A DNA stretch of 37,933 nucleotides from Candidatus Solibacter usitatus (GTDB lineage Bacteria; Acidobacteriota; Terriglobia; Bryobacterales; Bryobacteraceae). Location: assembly GCA_016191645.1 (NCBI GenBank), contig JACPVQ010000169.1:1-37933 (forward strand), given 5' to 3'. Below, in pieces: positions 23,975-32,697 of this stretch (within the stretch, counting starts at the first letter, position 1; each line of letters opens with the position of its first letter). The notes under the pieces were generated by a model. The model saw nothing but the letters and a program-made list of their open reading frames with translations, was not told the DNA's origin and made no database searches. The position numbers and the translations under genes were made by a program.

Positions 23975-26900
23975 TTAGAATTCCACCTTCAACACCAGCT
24001 GCACCTGCCGGCCGAATCCAGTCAGTGTATTCGTGATCGTCCCGCCGGCTGGAACGCCGATGCTGAAGTTCGGCAGGCGGAAGTTGGCGCGGTTGGCGAT
24101 GTTGAACGCCTCGGCGCGGAACTGCACCCGCATGCCCTCCCGGAAGGGCAGCGAAAAGTTTTTCAGCATGGCGAGATCAACCTGCGACAATCCGGGCCCG
24201 CGCAGAATCTCCAAACCGGAATTGCCGTACGTCAGCGCGGGAGGCGCGACGAAACAGCCGGTATCGAACCAGCGCGAGATGGAGCGCTGATCCGAGGGCA
24301 GCGAGCCTTCGCAAACACGATTGGGCAGCTGGTATGCGCCGCCATTGTTCAAGTTCGATGCCGCCATGGTCGGTGTGAAACGCAGTCCGCTTTGGAAGGT
24401 CGCGATGGAGTTGATCTGCCATCCGCCGATCAGGAACTCCGCCGCCGCGTTGCCTCCGCCGGCAAACTTGCGTCCCTTGCCGAAGGGGAGTTCGTACGTC
24501 CCGCTCAGAACGAAGCGCTGCGATACGTCGAAAGTGGATGGTCCGCGCGCCGAGCGGCGATCATTGATGTTCTGGTATCCGCCTGATCTGTTCGTCTGCC
24601 CGCTGGATCCGCTGATGGCGTCATCAATGGATTTACCCTGCGTGTAGACCATCATGAAGGAAGTTCCGTTGCGCCAATTCTTTTGCATCTTGGCAAGCAG
24701 GCCGTGATAAGTAGACGCGGCGAAGTAGCCAAGGTAGTTCAGGTTTGCGATTTGATTGATCGGCTGCCAGGGGCGGCGCAATGCAAGTGCGGTGGTGCCG
24801 GGTTGCGCCTGATTCATGTTGTAACTGGAGAAGAGGTGCACGCCGCGGCTTCCAATGTAGCCGAGGTCGAGCAACAAACCTTGTCCAATCTCGTGCTGAA
24901 TGTTGAGGCCCCATTGCTCCGAATAGGAATACTTCGTATTGCGGTCGACGGCTTGAATCTGTCCCACCTGTCCGGCGCTAGCTGCCGTTTGCACAGCGGC
25001 TGCCGAGAGTAGCGGCTGGAATCGGGGAACAGGAATGCCGTCGGTGAGGTTGCGTCCCACATTCAGCGAACCGGGGGCAAATACCTGAATCGGCATGAAC
25101 GGAACATTGCGTCCAATTGCGCCTTGGCCCGCGTAGTGCACGCTCACATAGTGCATGCCGAACGAGCCGCGCAGAATGGTCTTGCCGCTATTGGTGAGCG
25201 AGTAGGCGAAGCCGACACGGGGAGCGAAGTTATTGGGATCGACGGAGCGGCCCGCATACTTGTCACCGCCGAGGGCGGGAATGAGATTCGGCGCCGGGTT
25301 CACCGGATCGAAATTGAAGTTCGACAATCGCCCCGCGACTTCGGTGAGCGGCATAAACAGTTCGTGGCGAACACCGAGATTCAGTGTCAGTCTGCGGTTT
25401 ACTTTCCAATCGTCCTGCACGAACCAGGAGTGCTCCCAGGCGCGCAGGCCAAAAGTTCCGAATAAGGTGGCGCGGCTGATCTGCGTGGGGAAACCGAGCA
25501 GAAGGGACGCCATGGGGCTGCCACCCGCGCCGCGCGTGTCGTTGGTGAATTCGGCGTTGAAGTTCCAGAAGCCGCGCGCCGGATCCTGCGATTCGAAGAA
25601 GTTCAAATGACGGCGAATCGTTTGGAACCCCATCTTCCAGGAATGGCGCGCTCTGATCCACGTGAGGTTGGCGTTGAGCTGATAGTTGGTGTTTTGCGAC
25701 ACCGATGGGATTGGCGTGTTCGCGCCAAGGAACGCCAACCCGGTGGGGCGAATCGCCGGAAGTCCGCCGGAAAATGGCGGCACCGCTTCATTGGCGCCGG
25801 GAATCCCCAGTTCCGTCGCCGAATTGATGCTCATGTCCTTGGGGACGGCGAACAAATCGAAGCGCGAAAAACCAAGGCGCGTGTCGAGCAGAAGATTAGG
25901 GCGGATGATGTGCGTGTCGCTGATGGAGCCGCCCCAAGTGGTGAGGCGAAAATCGGCAGCGTCGGCGAGTTGCGCCGTATCGCCGCCCGCGTACTTGCCC
26001 ATGGTGAAACCGGGATTGTCGGGCCGCGGCATCGCGCCGGGAAGATCGGTGAAGTCATGGCCGCGGCTGACGCGCACAAAGAGATTGTTCTTGTTGGGGG
26101 CGATCACTTTGTCGGAGCGGACATTGAATGCATCGTCGCGCTGAATGCGATTCGGTGAAAAGAAATATTGGTTCGTGCCGACGTTGGGATCGTGGTAGAG
26201 ATTGGCAAGCAGCCGCGAGGGACGCGGAATGCGCGCCGCCGGAATCGCATTCCCCGCAAAAGGAGTGCGCGTCATGAGTGCTGCATTGGCCGGGTCGGGT
26301 CGATTGGTGAGTGGATCGTAGATCGCGGTAGACCCGAAGTTGCCGCTCTTCTGCGCGGCCGTGGGAACGGCTGAAATCACATTCAGGCCGCGCCCCTGGC
26401 GCAAGCCTTGAAAATCGCCGAAGAAGAACCAGTTGTTCCTTTTGATGGGCCCGCCGAGCGTGACGCCGTATTGGTTCTGGCGAAATGCCGGAATGCGGCG
26501 CTGGCTTTGCGCGGTCTTACGCTGGAAGAAGTCGCGCGCGTCGAGCGAAGAGTTGCGCAGATAATCGTACACGCTGCCGTGGAGATCGTTCGTGCCGTTG
26601 CGAATCTGCACGTTGACGATGCCGCCGGAACTGCGGCCGAATTCGGCGGGCGCGTTGGCGAGGTAGACTTTGAACTCCTGCGTCGCTTCGACGGAGGGTT
26701 GGAGAATGGTGGAATTGATCCAGCTCTCGTTGTTGTCGATTCCGTCAACCATGAAGTTGTTGTTCTGGCCGCGCTGGCCGACGGCGTTGAAGCTGCCGGT
26801 GCCGCGGGGAACAAAAGCTCCCGCGCCTTCAATGTTGCCGCCCTGCTGGCCGGCGGTGATACCGGGCTGCAACAGGACCAGTTGCACGTAGTTTCTGCCG

Positions 26901-27358
26901 TTCAGCGGAAGCTCCTGCACCTGGCGTTTCTGCACCACGTCGCCGAATTCCGAACTATCCGCTTTTACAGTGGCCGCGGCCTCGGTCACGGTGACCGTTT
27001 CGGCGACGTCCCCGACGGCAAGGGAGAAATCGATGCGCGCTTTCTGGTCCACTTGCAGATTGATTCCGGTTCGATCGACGGTGCGGAAACCCTTGGCTTT
27101 CGCGGAGATGGTGTAATTGCCCAGTGGCACATAAGGCGCCTCATATTCGCCGAGCGCGTTGCTCATAAGCTCGCGACGGAACCCGGTGTCCTGGTTAACG
27201 ATGATGATGGAAACGCCAGGGACCACTGCGCCGGTGGCGTCCTTGACGACGCCGAGAAAAGTTCCGGAGGCGCTCTGCGCAACGGCCACCGCGCAGAGGA
27301 TGACGGCCCCTGCGAACGCGGCAAGAATTCTTGACTGAGTTTGAAACCAGTTCCACAT
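23975..27358 (-). CDS. TonB-dependent receptor (third)
   Basis: A 1127-residue outer-membrane receptor. Signal peptide MWNWFQTQSRILAAFAGAVILCAVAVAQ, then the CarboxypepD_reg domain (about 30-118, GVVKDATGAVVPGVSIIIVN), plug (about 140-250, ELPLNGRNYVQLVLLQPGI and GRSSGGIVNVQIRNGTNDLHG) and barrel ending LVLKVEF. ATG 27358 is chosen over an upstream start at 27532 because it gives a proper signal peptide and the longer version is Ser/Arg-rich and crosses into the divergent esterase gene. The -10 box TACAAT at 27367-27372 leaves only about 2 nt of leader. The ligand is unknown. Confidence 0.93.
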   Translation of the reverse strand: MWNWFQTQSRILAAFAGAVILCAVAVAQSASGTFLGVVKDATGAVVPGVSIIIVNQDTGFRRELMSNALGEYEAPYVPLGNYTISAKAKGFRTVDRTGINLQVDQKARIDFSLAVGDVAETVTVTEAAATVKADSSEFGDVVQKRQVQELPLNGRNYVQLVLLQPGITAGQQGGNIEGAGAFVPRGTGSFNAVGQRGQNNNFMVDGIDNNESWINSTILQPSVEATQEFKVYLANAPAEFGRSSGGIVNVQIRNGTNDLHGSVYDYLRNSSLDARDFFQRKTAQSQRRIPAFRQNQYGVTLGGPIKRNNWFFFGDFQGLRQGRGLNVISAVPTAAQKSGNFGSTAIYDPLTNRPDPANAALMTRTPFAGNAIPAARIPRPSRLLANLYHDPNVGTNQYFFSPNRIQRDDAFNVRSDKVIAPNKNNLFVRVSRGHDFTDLPGAMPRPDNPGFTMGKYAGGDTAQLADAADFRLTTWGGSISDTHIIRPNLLLDTRLGFSRFDLFAVPKDMSINSATELGIPGANEAVPPFSGGLPAIRPTGLAFLGANTPIPSVSQNTNYQLNANLTWIRARHSWKMGFQTIRRHLNFFESQDPARGFWNFNAEFTNDTRGAGGSPMASLLLGFPTQISRATLFGTFGLRAWEHSWFVQDDWKVNRRLTLNLGVRHELFMPLTEVAGRLSNFNFDPVNPAPNLIPALGGDKYAGRSVDPNNFAPRVGFAYSLTNSGKTILRGSFGMHYVSVHYAGQGAIGRNVPFMPIQVFAPGSLNVGRNLTDGIPVPRFQPLLSAAAVQTAASAGQVGQIQAVDRNTKYSYSEQWGLNIQHEIGQGLLLDLGYIGSRGVHLFSSYNMNQAQPGTTALALRRPWQPINQIANLNYLGYFAASTYHGLLAKMQKNWRNGTSFMMVYTQGKSIDDAISGSSGQTNRSGGYQNINDRRSARGPSTFDVSQRFVLSGTYELPFGKGRKFAGGGNAAAEFLIGGWQINSIATFQSGLRFTPTMAASNLNNGGAYQLPNRVCEGSLPSDQRSISRWFDTGCFVAPPALTYGNSGLEILRGPGLSQVDLAMLKNFSLPFREGMRVQFRAEAFNIANRANFRLPNFSIGVPAGGTITNTLTGFGRQVQLVLKVEF

Positions 27359-27366
27359 AGAATTAG

Positions 27367-27372
27367 ATTGTA
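27367..27372 (-). promoter_or_regulatory. -10 box of the third TonB receptor gene
   Basis: TACAAT on the minus strand, separated from the ATG by 8 nt. Transcription would start about 2 nt before the start codon, so the mRNA would be leaderless or nearly so. There is no Shine-Dalgarno sequence to contradict this. Confidence 0.5.
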
Positions 27373-27419
27373 AGCTAGTTGTCGATTCCAAGGGCATGGC
27401 GGGGTCGTAACAGGAGTTA

Positions 27420-27425
27420 TACAAT
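27420..27425 (+). promoter_or_regulatory. -10 box of the esterase operon
   Basis: TACAAT (in the context TATACAAT) ends 6 nt before ATG 27432. The predicted transcription start falls on the start codon, that is a leaderless mRNA. AGGAG at 27412-27416 lies upstream of the -10 box and therefore would not be transcribed. Confidence 0.5.
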
Positions 27426-27431
27426 GACTGC

Positions 27432-28316
27432 ATGCTACGCATCGCCATTGCTTTCGCCCTCACTTCCGCCTGTTTTGCGCAGACCGCCGTGGACGGCCGC
27501 GCCGGCGCGCAACTGCTGCGCAAACGATTCACCAGCGCGACTACGGAAAAAGATCGCGAGTACTTTCTTCTGCTCCCGCGCGGTTACGAATCGGAGAAAG
27601 GCCGCAAGTGGCCGGTGCTGCTGTTTCTGCATGGCGGCGGAGAGCGCGGAGACGGCCTGGGCGATTTGGAAAAAGTGTTGGCTCACGGCCCGCTGATGGA
27701 AGCCTGGACGAAGAATCGCGATTTGCCGTTTGTGATGATCAGCCCGCAGATGCCCGCGATGGAGCAAGCCACGCGTCCGGCCGCGGCTCCTCCCGCGAAT
27801 GCCGCCCGCCGTCCGTCCGCTCCCATCATGACGCGGCAGATGCGCGAGGACGCGCCGCGTTGGAACGAAGAAGGTCCGCCGCTGGGTTGGTGGGTCAATG
27901 AAAAAGACGTGTTGAAGATGGTGGACGATACGCTGCGCGATTACCGCACCGATGCCGATCGCGTCTACGTTACCGGGCTGAGCTATGGCGGATTCGGAAC
28001 GTGGCATTTCGCCGGAGCGCATCCGGATCGTTGGGACGCGGTTGCGCCGATTTGCGGCGCGGCGAATCCCAAGTTGATCGCGCCCATCGCCGCGGCGAAG
28101 CTGCCCATCTGGATTGTGCAAGGCGGGCTGGATCCCGTGGTGCGGCCGGAATGGGTTTTGGCATCGGCCGCGGCATTACAGAAGGCCGGGCATCCCGCCG
28201 TTCGTTTCACCGTGCATGAGGACATGCAGCACAACGTCTGGATGCGCGCCTATGAAGGATGGGACCTGTACAACTGGCTGCTTTCGCACCGGCGCGGACA
28301 GACGGCGGCAAAATAA
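27432..28316 (+). CDS. Secreted alpha/beta-hydrolase esterase
   Basis: A 294-residue exported hydrolase like the LpqC/PHB-depolymerase and CE1 feruloyl/acetyl-xylan esterase group. Signal peptide residues 1-16. The oxyanion-hole region is LLFLHGGGERG (63-73). The triad can be assigned as Ser184 (GLSYGG), Asp234 (GGLDPVV) and His267 (MQHNVW). A Pro/Ala-rich insertion (residues 112-135) separates the first strand from the helices. It probably removes acyl or aromatic esters from plant- or microbe-derived polysaccharide. It is 14 bp upstream of a Gfo/Idh oxidoreductase and likely co-transcribed with it. Confidence 0.87.
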   Translation: MLRIAIAFALTSACFAQTAVDGRAGAQLLRKRFTSATTEKDREYFLLLPRGYESEKGRKWPVLLFLHGGGERGDGLGDLEKVLAHGPLMEAWTKNRDLPFVMISPQMPAMEQATRPAAAPPANAARRPSAPIMTRQMREDAPRWNEEGPPLGWWVNEKDVLKMVDDTLRDYRTDADRVYVTGLSYGGFGTWHFAGAHPDRWDAVAPICGAANPKLIAPIAAAKLPIWIVQGGLDPVVRPEWVLASAAALQKAGHPAVRFTVHEDMQHNVWMRAYEGWDLYNWLLSHRRGQTAAK

Positions 28317-28330
28317 TCGGAGGTACTCTT

Positions 28331-29629
28331 ATGATCACGCGACGCGATTTTGGAAGAGCGGCAGCGGTATACACCATGGCGCAAGGCGCGCCGCTGCCGG
28401 CCACAACGGGGGACGGACTGCGCTTCGGCTTCATCGGCATTGGCATCCGCGGCATGTTCCTGCTGGAGGAGTTTCAGAAACTCGGCGTGCAGCCCGTGAT
28501 CGCCGCCGACGTTTATGAGGGACACCTCACGCGCGCAAAGGAAGTGACCGGCGGCAAAATTCAGACGACGCGCGATTATCGCCGTGTCATCGACAACAAG
28601 GATCTCGATGTGATTGTCATCGCGACGCCCGATCACTGGCACAAGCAAATGGCCCTCGATGCCTTGTCGGCGGGGAAGCACGTGTACTTGGAAAAGCCGA
28701 TGGCGTGGAGCATTGAGCAGAATATCGAAATTGTCAAAGCGGTGGAGAAGTCGAAGAAGTTGTTGCAAACGGGAAGCGGCGGCGGATCGTCGGCGCTGAG
28801 TTTGAAGGCGCGGGAAATTGTGAAATCGGGAGCGCTGGGCAAAGTGAACATGGTGCGCATGGCGAATCATCGCAACACGCCGGAAGGCGCGTGGGTGTAC
28901 GCCGTGCCGCCCGACGCATCGCCGCAAACCATCGATTGGGATCGCTTCATTGGCCCCTCGCCGAAGAAAGCATTCGACCCCAACGTCTTCTTTCGCTGGC
29001 GCTGCTGGTGGGAATATTCCGGCGGCGTGGCCACGGATCTGTTCGTGCACATGCTGACGCAATTGCATTCCGTGATGGACGCGCCCGCGCCGAAATCCGT
29101 CGTCTCTCAAGGTGGAGTTTACCGCTGGAAAGATGGGCGCACCGTTCCGGACGTGCTGAATTCCGTGTACGAATATCCGGGCGAATTCGTTGCCGATCTC
29201 TACGTGAATCTCGGCAACTCGTCGGGCACGCGCGGCATGGTGATCATGGGCAGCGAAGGAACACTGGAACTCACCATGCGCGGCATGACGCAATACGAAG
29301 AACCGAAGTCCAGCGATGTGCAGCGCTACGCAACAAATTCGTGGCCGGAAAAAATGCGCAAGGAATTCTACCTTTCCAAAGGATTCACGGAAGAGGGCCG
29401 TCCGCGCGTTGCGCCCGTGCGCGCGGCGAAGCCAAAAGAGATTTCGGTGGAGCGCGGAACTTCGCATCAGGCGCAGTTTCTGTTGGCCGTGCGGGAAGGC
29501 AAACCGATCCTGGAAGACCATTGGAGAGGCCATGCGGCCGCGGGTGCGGCGCACTTGGCGAACCAGGCCTATCGCGCGGGCCGCCGCATGGGTTGGGATT
29601 GGCGGTCGGGCAAAACGCAGGAAGGTTGA
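28331..29629 (+). CDS. Gfo/Idh/MocA-family oxidoreductase, Tat-exported
   Basis: A 432-residue sugar oxidoreductase with N-terminal twin-arginine signal (MITRRDFGRAAAV). The Rossmann domain starts at FGFIGIGIRG; the conserved EKPMAWSIEQN motif (equivalent of EKP in Gfo/Idh) and the aromatic C-terminal beta-sheet domain (WWEYSGGVATDLFVHML) are present. Enzymes of this family act on sugars and related compounds with bound NAD(P). A Tat signal implies that the cofactor is loaded before export. A strong GGAGGT precedes ATG. Substrate is unknown; the adjoining esterase suggests a decorated sugar. Confidence 0.92.
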   Translation: MITRRDFGRAAAVYTMAQGAPLPATTGDGLRFGFIGIGIRGMFLLEEFQKLGVQPVIAADVYEGHLTRAKEVTGGKIQTTRDYRRVIDNKDLDVIVIATPDHWHKQMALDALSAGKHVYLEKPMAWSIEQNIEIVKAVEKSKKLLQTGSGGGSSALSLKAREIVKSGALGKVNMVRMANHRNTPEGAWVYAVPPDASPQTIDWDRFIGPSPKKAFDPNVFFRWRCWWEYSGGVATDLFVHMLTQLHSVMDAPAPKSVVSQGGVYRWKDGRTVPDVLNSVYEYPGEFVADLYVNLGNSSGTRGMVIMGSEGTLELTMRGMTQYEEPKSSDVQRYATNSWPEKMRKEFYLSKGFTEEGRPRVAPVRAAKPKEISVERGTSHQAQFLLAVREGKPILEDHWRGHAAAGAAHLANQAYRAGRRMGWDWRSGKTQEG

Positions 29630-29677
29630 TCCGTCTTCCCATTGCGGTGGCTCTTGCGCGCAACCCGTCAACGGCTG

Positions 29678-29683
29678 TATGCT
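29678..29683 (+). promoter_or_regulatory. Internal promoter before the second Gfo/Idh gene
   Basis: TTGCGC (29654-29659), an 18-nt spacer and TATGCT (29678-29683), 9 nt before ATG 29693. It predicts a leader of about 3 nt in the 63-bp gap between the two oxidoreductases, so the second half of the cluster may be expressed separately. Confidence 0.45.
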
Positions 29684-29692
29684 GATGCCGTT

Positions 29693-31033
29693 ATGAAGTC
29701 CTCTTCCCGCCGCAGATTCCTTAAAACGGCCGCTGTTGCCAGCGTGCCTCTTTTCGATATCGTTCCTTCGCGCGTCCTGGGCATGCAAGGCCCCGCGCCC
29801 AGCGACACCATCGCTCTCGGTCATATCGGCATTGGCGGGCGCGGCCGGGGATTTCTGCGTCCGGAAGCCGAGTTGGGCAAGGGCCTCACGGCGAATCCGA
29901 ATCTCGGCGGAATGGGCCGCGTATCGGCACCCGCGCGGTCTGTCGCTCTGTGCGATGTCGATGCGAAGCGTTTGGATGAAGCCGCGACGCGCGTCGGCGG
30001 ACGTCCCAAGACGTACAAAGATTTTCGCAAGCTGCTGGATGACAAGAGCGTTGACGCCGTGGTCATCGCATCGCCCGATCATTGGCATGCGTTGATGACC
30101 ATTCTTGCCTGCCAGGCGGGGAAAGACGTGTACTGCGAGAAACCAGCCTGCAACACCATCGAAGAAGGGCGCGCCATGGTGAACGCGGCGGAGCGGTACG
30201 CGCGCGTAGTGCAGATCGGTTCGCAGGGCCGCTCGCAGCCCGCGGCGTGGCAGGCCGGAATGTATGTGCGCAACGGGCAGATCGGCAAAGTGAAGGAAGT
30301 GCTGTGCTGGCACTACGCCAGCCCCGATGGCGATTGGACTCCCGACGCCGAGCCGCCCTCCGGCCTCGATTACGACATGTGGGTGGGTCCGGCGCGCTGG
30401 CTGCCGTACAATTCCAAACACACACACGGGCAATTCCGCTGGATGATCGATTTCGGCGGCGGCCAAATTCGCGATCGCGGCGCGCATGTGATGTCGATCG
30501 CCAATTGGATTATGGATTGCGATCATACGGGGCCCGTGAGCGTCGATGCAACGGGCGAGCCGCCGCACGACGGCATGTACGATTCGGCGGTCACCATGCA
30601 GGTGGCGTACGAATTCAAGAATCCCGATTGGCGGCTGGTGTGGGCGCAGCCGGGCATTCCTTCGAAAGAACTGGACGCTCGTTACGGCGCTGTCTATCAT
30701 GGCGACAAAGGACACATTTCGGTGACGTTGGGGGATGGGCAGGGAACCGCCACAGACCCGCGCGTAAAGGAATATCAGGCTCCATGGAACGGCGCGAAGA
30801 TTTTCCAAAGCCCCGGCCACATTGAGAATTTCATCGATTGCATCAAGTCGCGCGAGAAACCCATTATGCACATGGAGGCCGCACATCGCGTGGCGTCGCT
30901 GTGCATTCTGGGCAACGTCGGCTTCCAATTGCAGCGCAAACTGGAATGGGATCCTGTAGCCGAGCGCGTAAAGAATGACGACGAAGCGAATCGCATGTTG
31001 AGCAGGCCGGGCCGCGGGCCGTGGCATCTGTAG
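29693..31033 (+). CDS. Gfo/Idh/MocA-family oxidoreductase, Tat-exported (second)
   Basis: A 446-residue oxidoreductase with a strong twin-arginine signal (SSSRRRFLKTAAVASVP). The Rossmann motif is LGHIGIGGRGRGF, and the conserved EKPACNTIEEG follows VVIASPDHWHALM. The C-terminal domain has WMIDFGGGQIRDRGAHVMSIANW, matching the family's catalytic aspartate/histidine region (the DRGAH block). It is related to, but clearly distinct from, the preceding paralogue. ATG 29693 is chosen because it starts the Tat signal; an in-frame start at 29642 would add an unrelated Arg-rich stretch across the promoter. A HEAT-repeat gene follows 9 bp later. Confidence 0.92.
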   Translation: MKSSSRRRFLKTAAVASVPLFDIVPSRVLGMQGPAPSDTIALGHIGIGGRGRGFLRPEAELGKGLTANPNLGGMGRVSAPARSVALCDVDAKRLDEAATRVGGRPKTYKDFRKLLDDKSVDAVVIASPDHWHALMTILACQAGKDVYCEKPACNTIEEGRAMVNAAERYARVVQIGSQGRSQPAAWQAGMYVRNGQIGKVKEVLCWHYASPDGDWTPDAEPPSGLDYDMWVGPARWLPYNSKHTHGQFRWMIDFGGGQIRDRGAHVMSIANWIMDCDHTGPVSVDATGEPPHDGMYDSAVTMQVAYEFKNPDWRLVWAQPGIPSKELDARYGAVYHGDKGHISVTLGDGQGTATDPRVKEYQAPWNGAKIFQSPGHIENFIDCIKSREKPIMHMEAAHRVASLCILGNVGFQLQRKLEWDPVAERVKNDDEANRMLSRPGRGPWHL

Positions 31034-31042
31034 GAGGACATC

Positions 31043-31903
31043 ATGGCCAACGAAAAACTGATTGCCGATATTCAAAGCGCCGACAAGGACGTTCGTTTCG
31101 CGGCGTGGCGCGGCGCGGGCGGCGCGGATGCTTCCGCCATCGCGGATCTGAGCAAACTTGTGGGTGCAGCGAATCCGGGCGTGGCCAAAGCCGCGCGCGA
31201 GGCGCTCACCACGATGGTGCACGCGATGGGCAAGGACGCGGCACATCCCAACCGGCCCGCGGCAGTGCAACAACTGCTGGCCGTCGCATCCGCGGAGAGT
31301 TCGCCGTTTGCGGCGCGCGTCCACGCGCTGCGGCTGCTTTCGAATATCGCCGGGCAGGATGCGGTGCCGGCTCTCGCCAGATTGTTCCGCAACGAAGCGT
31401 TGCGCGAAGAGGCGATCTATGCTGTGGAACGCGTTCCCGGCGAAGCGTCGAACAAGGCCCTGCTTGCCGCGCTTGCCGCGGCGAAGGACGATTTCAAGCC
31501 GCGCGTGCTTGCCGCACTGGGGCATCGCCGCGTCGCCGAAGCGGCGCAGCCATGCGCCGACGCGATGCGTTCGTCGAATGCCGATGCCGCCGCCGCCGCC
31601 GCGCGCGCCTATGGACGCATTGGCCGTAAAGCGGCGGGCAGCGTCACGTGGCCAAAAACGGAAGACCCGGACTCCGTGCTGCGCTTCGCCGATGGCCAGC
31701 GCGAGCAGGGAAATGCCTCCGAGGCGTTGCGCATTTACAAGACGATGCTCACCCGCGCCGAAGAGCATTTGCAATGCGCGGGCATCATCGGACTATCGAA
31801 GCTGAAAACGGCGGAAGCGGTTGCGGCCATCTTCCCCTTGTTGAAACACTCCAATCCGAAAGTGCGCATCACGGCCGCCAACGCGTGGAAGGCCACGGCT
31901 TGA
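31043..31903 (+). CDS. HEAT-repeat protein
   Basis: A 286-residue soluble protein without signal peptide, built of paired helices with Ala/Leu at regular spacing: LVGAANPGVAKAAREALTTM, VPALARLFRNEALREEAIYA, RVLAALGHRRVAEAAQPCAD and a C-terminal TAEAVAAIFPLLKHSNPKVR typical of HEAT repeats. It should bind other proteins; no enzymatic motif is seen. A GGAGGAC ribosome binding site and 9-bp spacing tie it to the Tat-exported oxidoreductase upstream, so it may help that enzyme's maturation or pathway. This is inference. Its Ala content is very high. Confidence 0.82.
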   Translation: MANEKLIADIQSADKDVRFAAWRGAGGADASAIADLSKLVGAANPGVAKAAREALTTMVHAMGKDAAHPNRPAAVQQLLAVASAESSPFAARVHALRLLSNIAGQDAVPALARLFRNEALREEAIYAVERVPGEASNKALLAALAAAKDDFKPRVLAALGHRRVAEAAQPCADAMRSSNADAAAAAARAYGRIGRKAAGSVTWPKTEDPDSVLRFADGQREQGNASEALRIYKTMLTRAEEHLQCAGIIGLSKLKTAEAVAAIFPLLKHSNPKVRITAANAWKATA

Positions 31904-31910
31904 AGGCGGC

Positions 31911-31916
31911 TACAAT
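31911..31916 (+). promoter_or_regulatory. -10 box of the inositol-monophosphatase-family gene
   Basis: TACAAT ends 10 nt before ATG 31927, predicting a leader of about 4 nt; no Shine-Dalgarno is present. It lies 7 bp after the HEAT gene stop codon. Confidence 0.5.
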
Positions 31917-31926
31917 AGAAGCCTAG

Positions 31927-32697
31927 ATGGATTTGGAAAAAGAACTGCAAGCGGCTCGCAAGGCCGCTTCCCTCGCAGGCCAGTTGGCGTTGCGCTATCA
32001 ACGCGAAGGCGTCACGGCCGAAACAAAAGCTGACAATACACCGGTGACCATTGCCGACCGCGAATCGGAAAAGCTGATAGTGTCCGTGCTCTCCGAAGCG
32101 TTCCCCGACGACGGATTCCTGGGCGAAGAAGGAGCGGCGGGCGAGGCGCGCAGCGGACGCCGCTGGATTATCGACCCCATCGACGGCACGCGGGACTTCG
32201 CTCGCGGCAGCCCGTTGTGGAGCGTGCTGATCGGCCTGGAAGAGAATGACCAGATCATTGCCGGGGTGGTAAACATTCCCGGATGGAGTCAGGAATATTA
32301 TGCGGGGCGCGGCATGGGCGCGTATTGCAATGGCCGCCGCATTCGCGTTTCGAATATCAGCACCGCCGATCGCGCCGTGCTTTTTTACAACAAGCTGCGC
32401 GAAGCCTACGCTTCCGAATACGGCCCGCGGCTCATCGACTTCATGGGCAAATTCTGGGCCGTGCGCAGCATGAGCGGCGCACCCGACGCCATGCTGGTGG
32501 CCGGGGGCCATGGCGAAGTATGGGTGGAGCCATCTGCGCATGCGTGGGACCTGGCGCCCGTGCAAGTGATTGTGGAAGAAGCAGGCGGATTGTTCTTCAA
32601 TCTGAAAGGCGGGCGAAGCATTCACGCCGGGAACTGCGTGGTCTGCAATCCGGGCATGGAAGCCGAGGTTCGCCGCTTCCTGGGCTCGGAAGGCTAA
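31927..32697 (+). CDS. Inositol-monophosphatase-family phosphatase (HisN-like)
   Basis: A 256-residue Mg-dependent phosphatase. The metal-site motifs are intact: GEE (66-68), IDPIDGTRDFARG with Asp83 and Asp86 (81-93), and WDLAP (about 198-202). Sequence context (NTPVTIADRESEKLI, GFLGEEG) fits histidinol-phosphatase/IMPase members that act on histidinol phosphate or sugar phosphates. The exact substrate cannot be fixed from sequence, so no gene name is assigned. It may instead serve the sugar cluster upstream. Its stop codon overlaps that of the convergent crcB gene by 4 bases (counting both stop codons). Confidence 0.9.
   Translation: MDLEKELQAARKAASLAGQLALRYQREGVTAETKADNTPVTIADRESEKLIVSVLSEAFPDDGFLGEEGAAGEARSGRRWIIDPIDGTRDFARGSPLWSVLIGLEENDQIIAGVVNIPGWSQEYYAGRGMGAYCNGRRIRVSNISTADRAVLFYNKLREAYASEYGPRLIDFMGKFWAVRSMSGAPDAMLVAGGHGEVWVEPSAHAWDLAPVQVIVEEAGGLFFNLKGGRSIHAGNCVVCNPGMEAEVRRFLGSEG

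Noticed and set aside
28250..31774. A 1174-codon minus-strand open frame antisense to the esterase and oxidoreductase genes
   Set aside because: His/Arg/Ala-rich composition with no domain; the plus strand carries well-recognised genes throughout. It is the common antisense-open-frame effect of GC-rich codon use.
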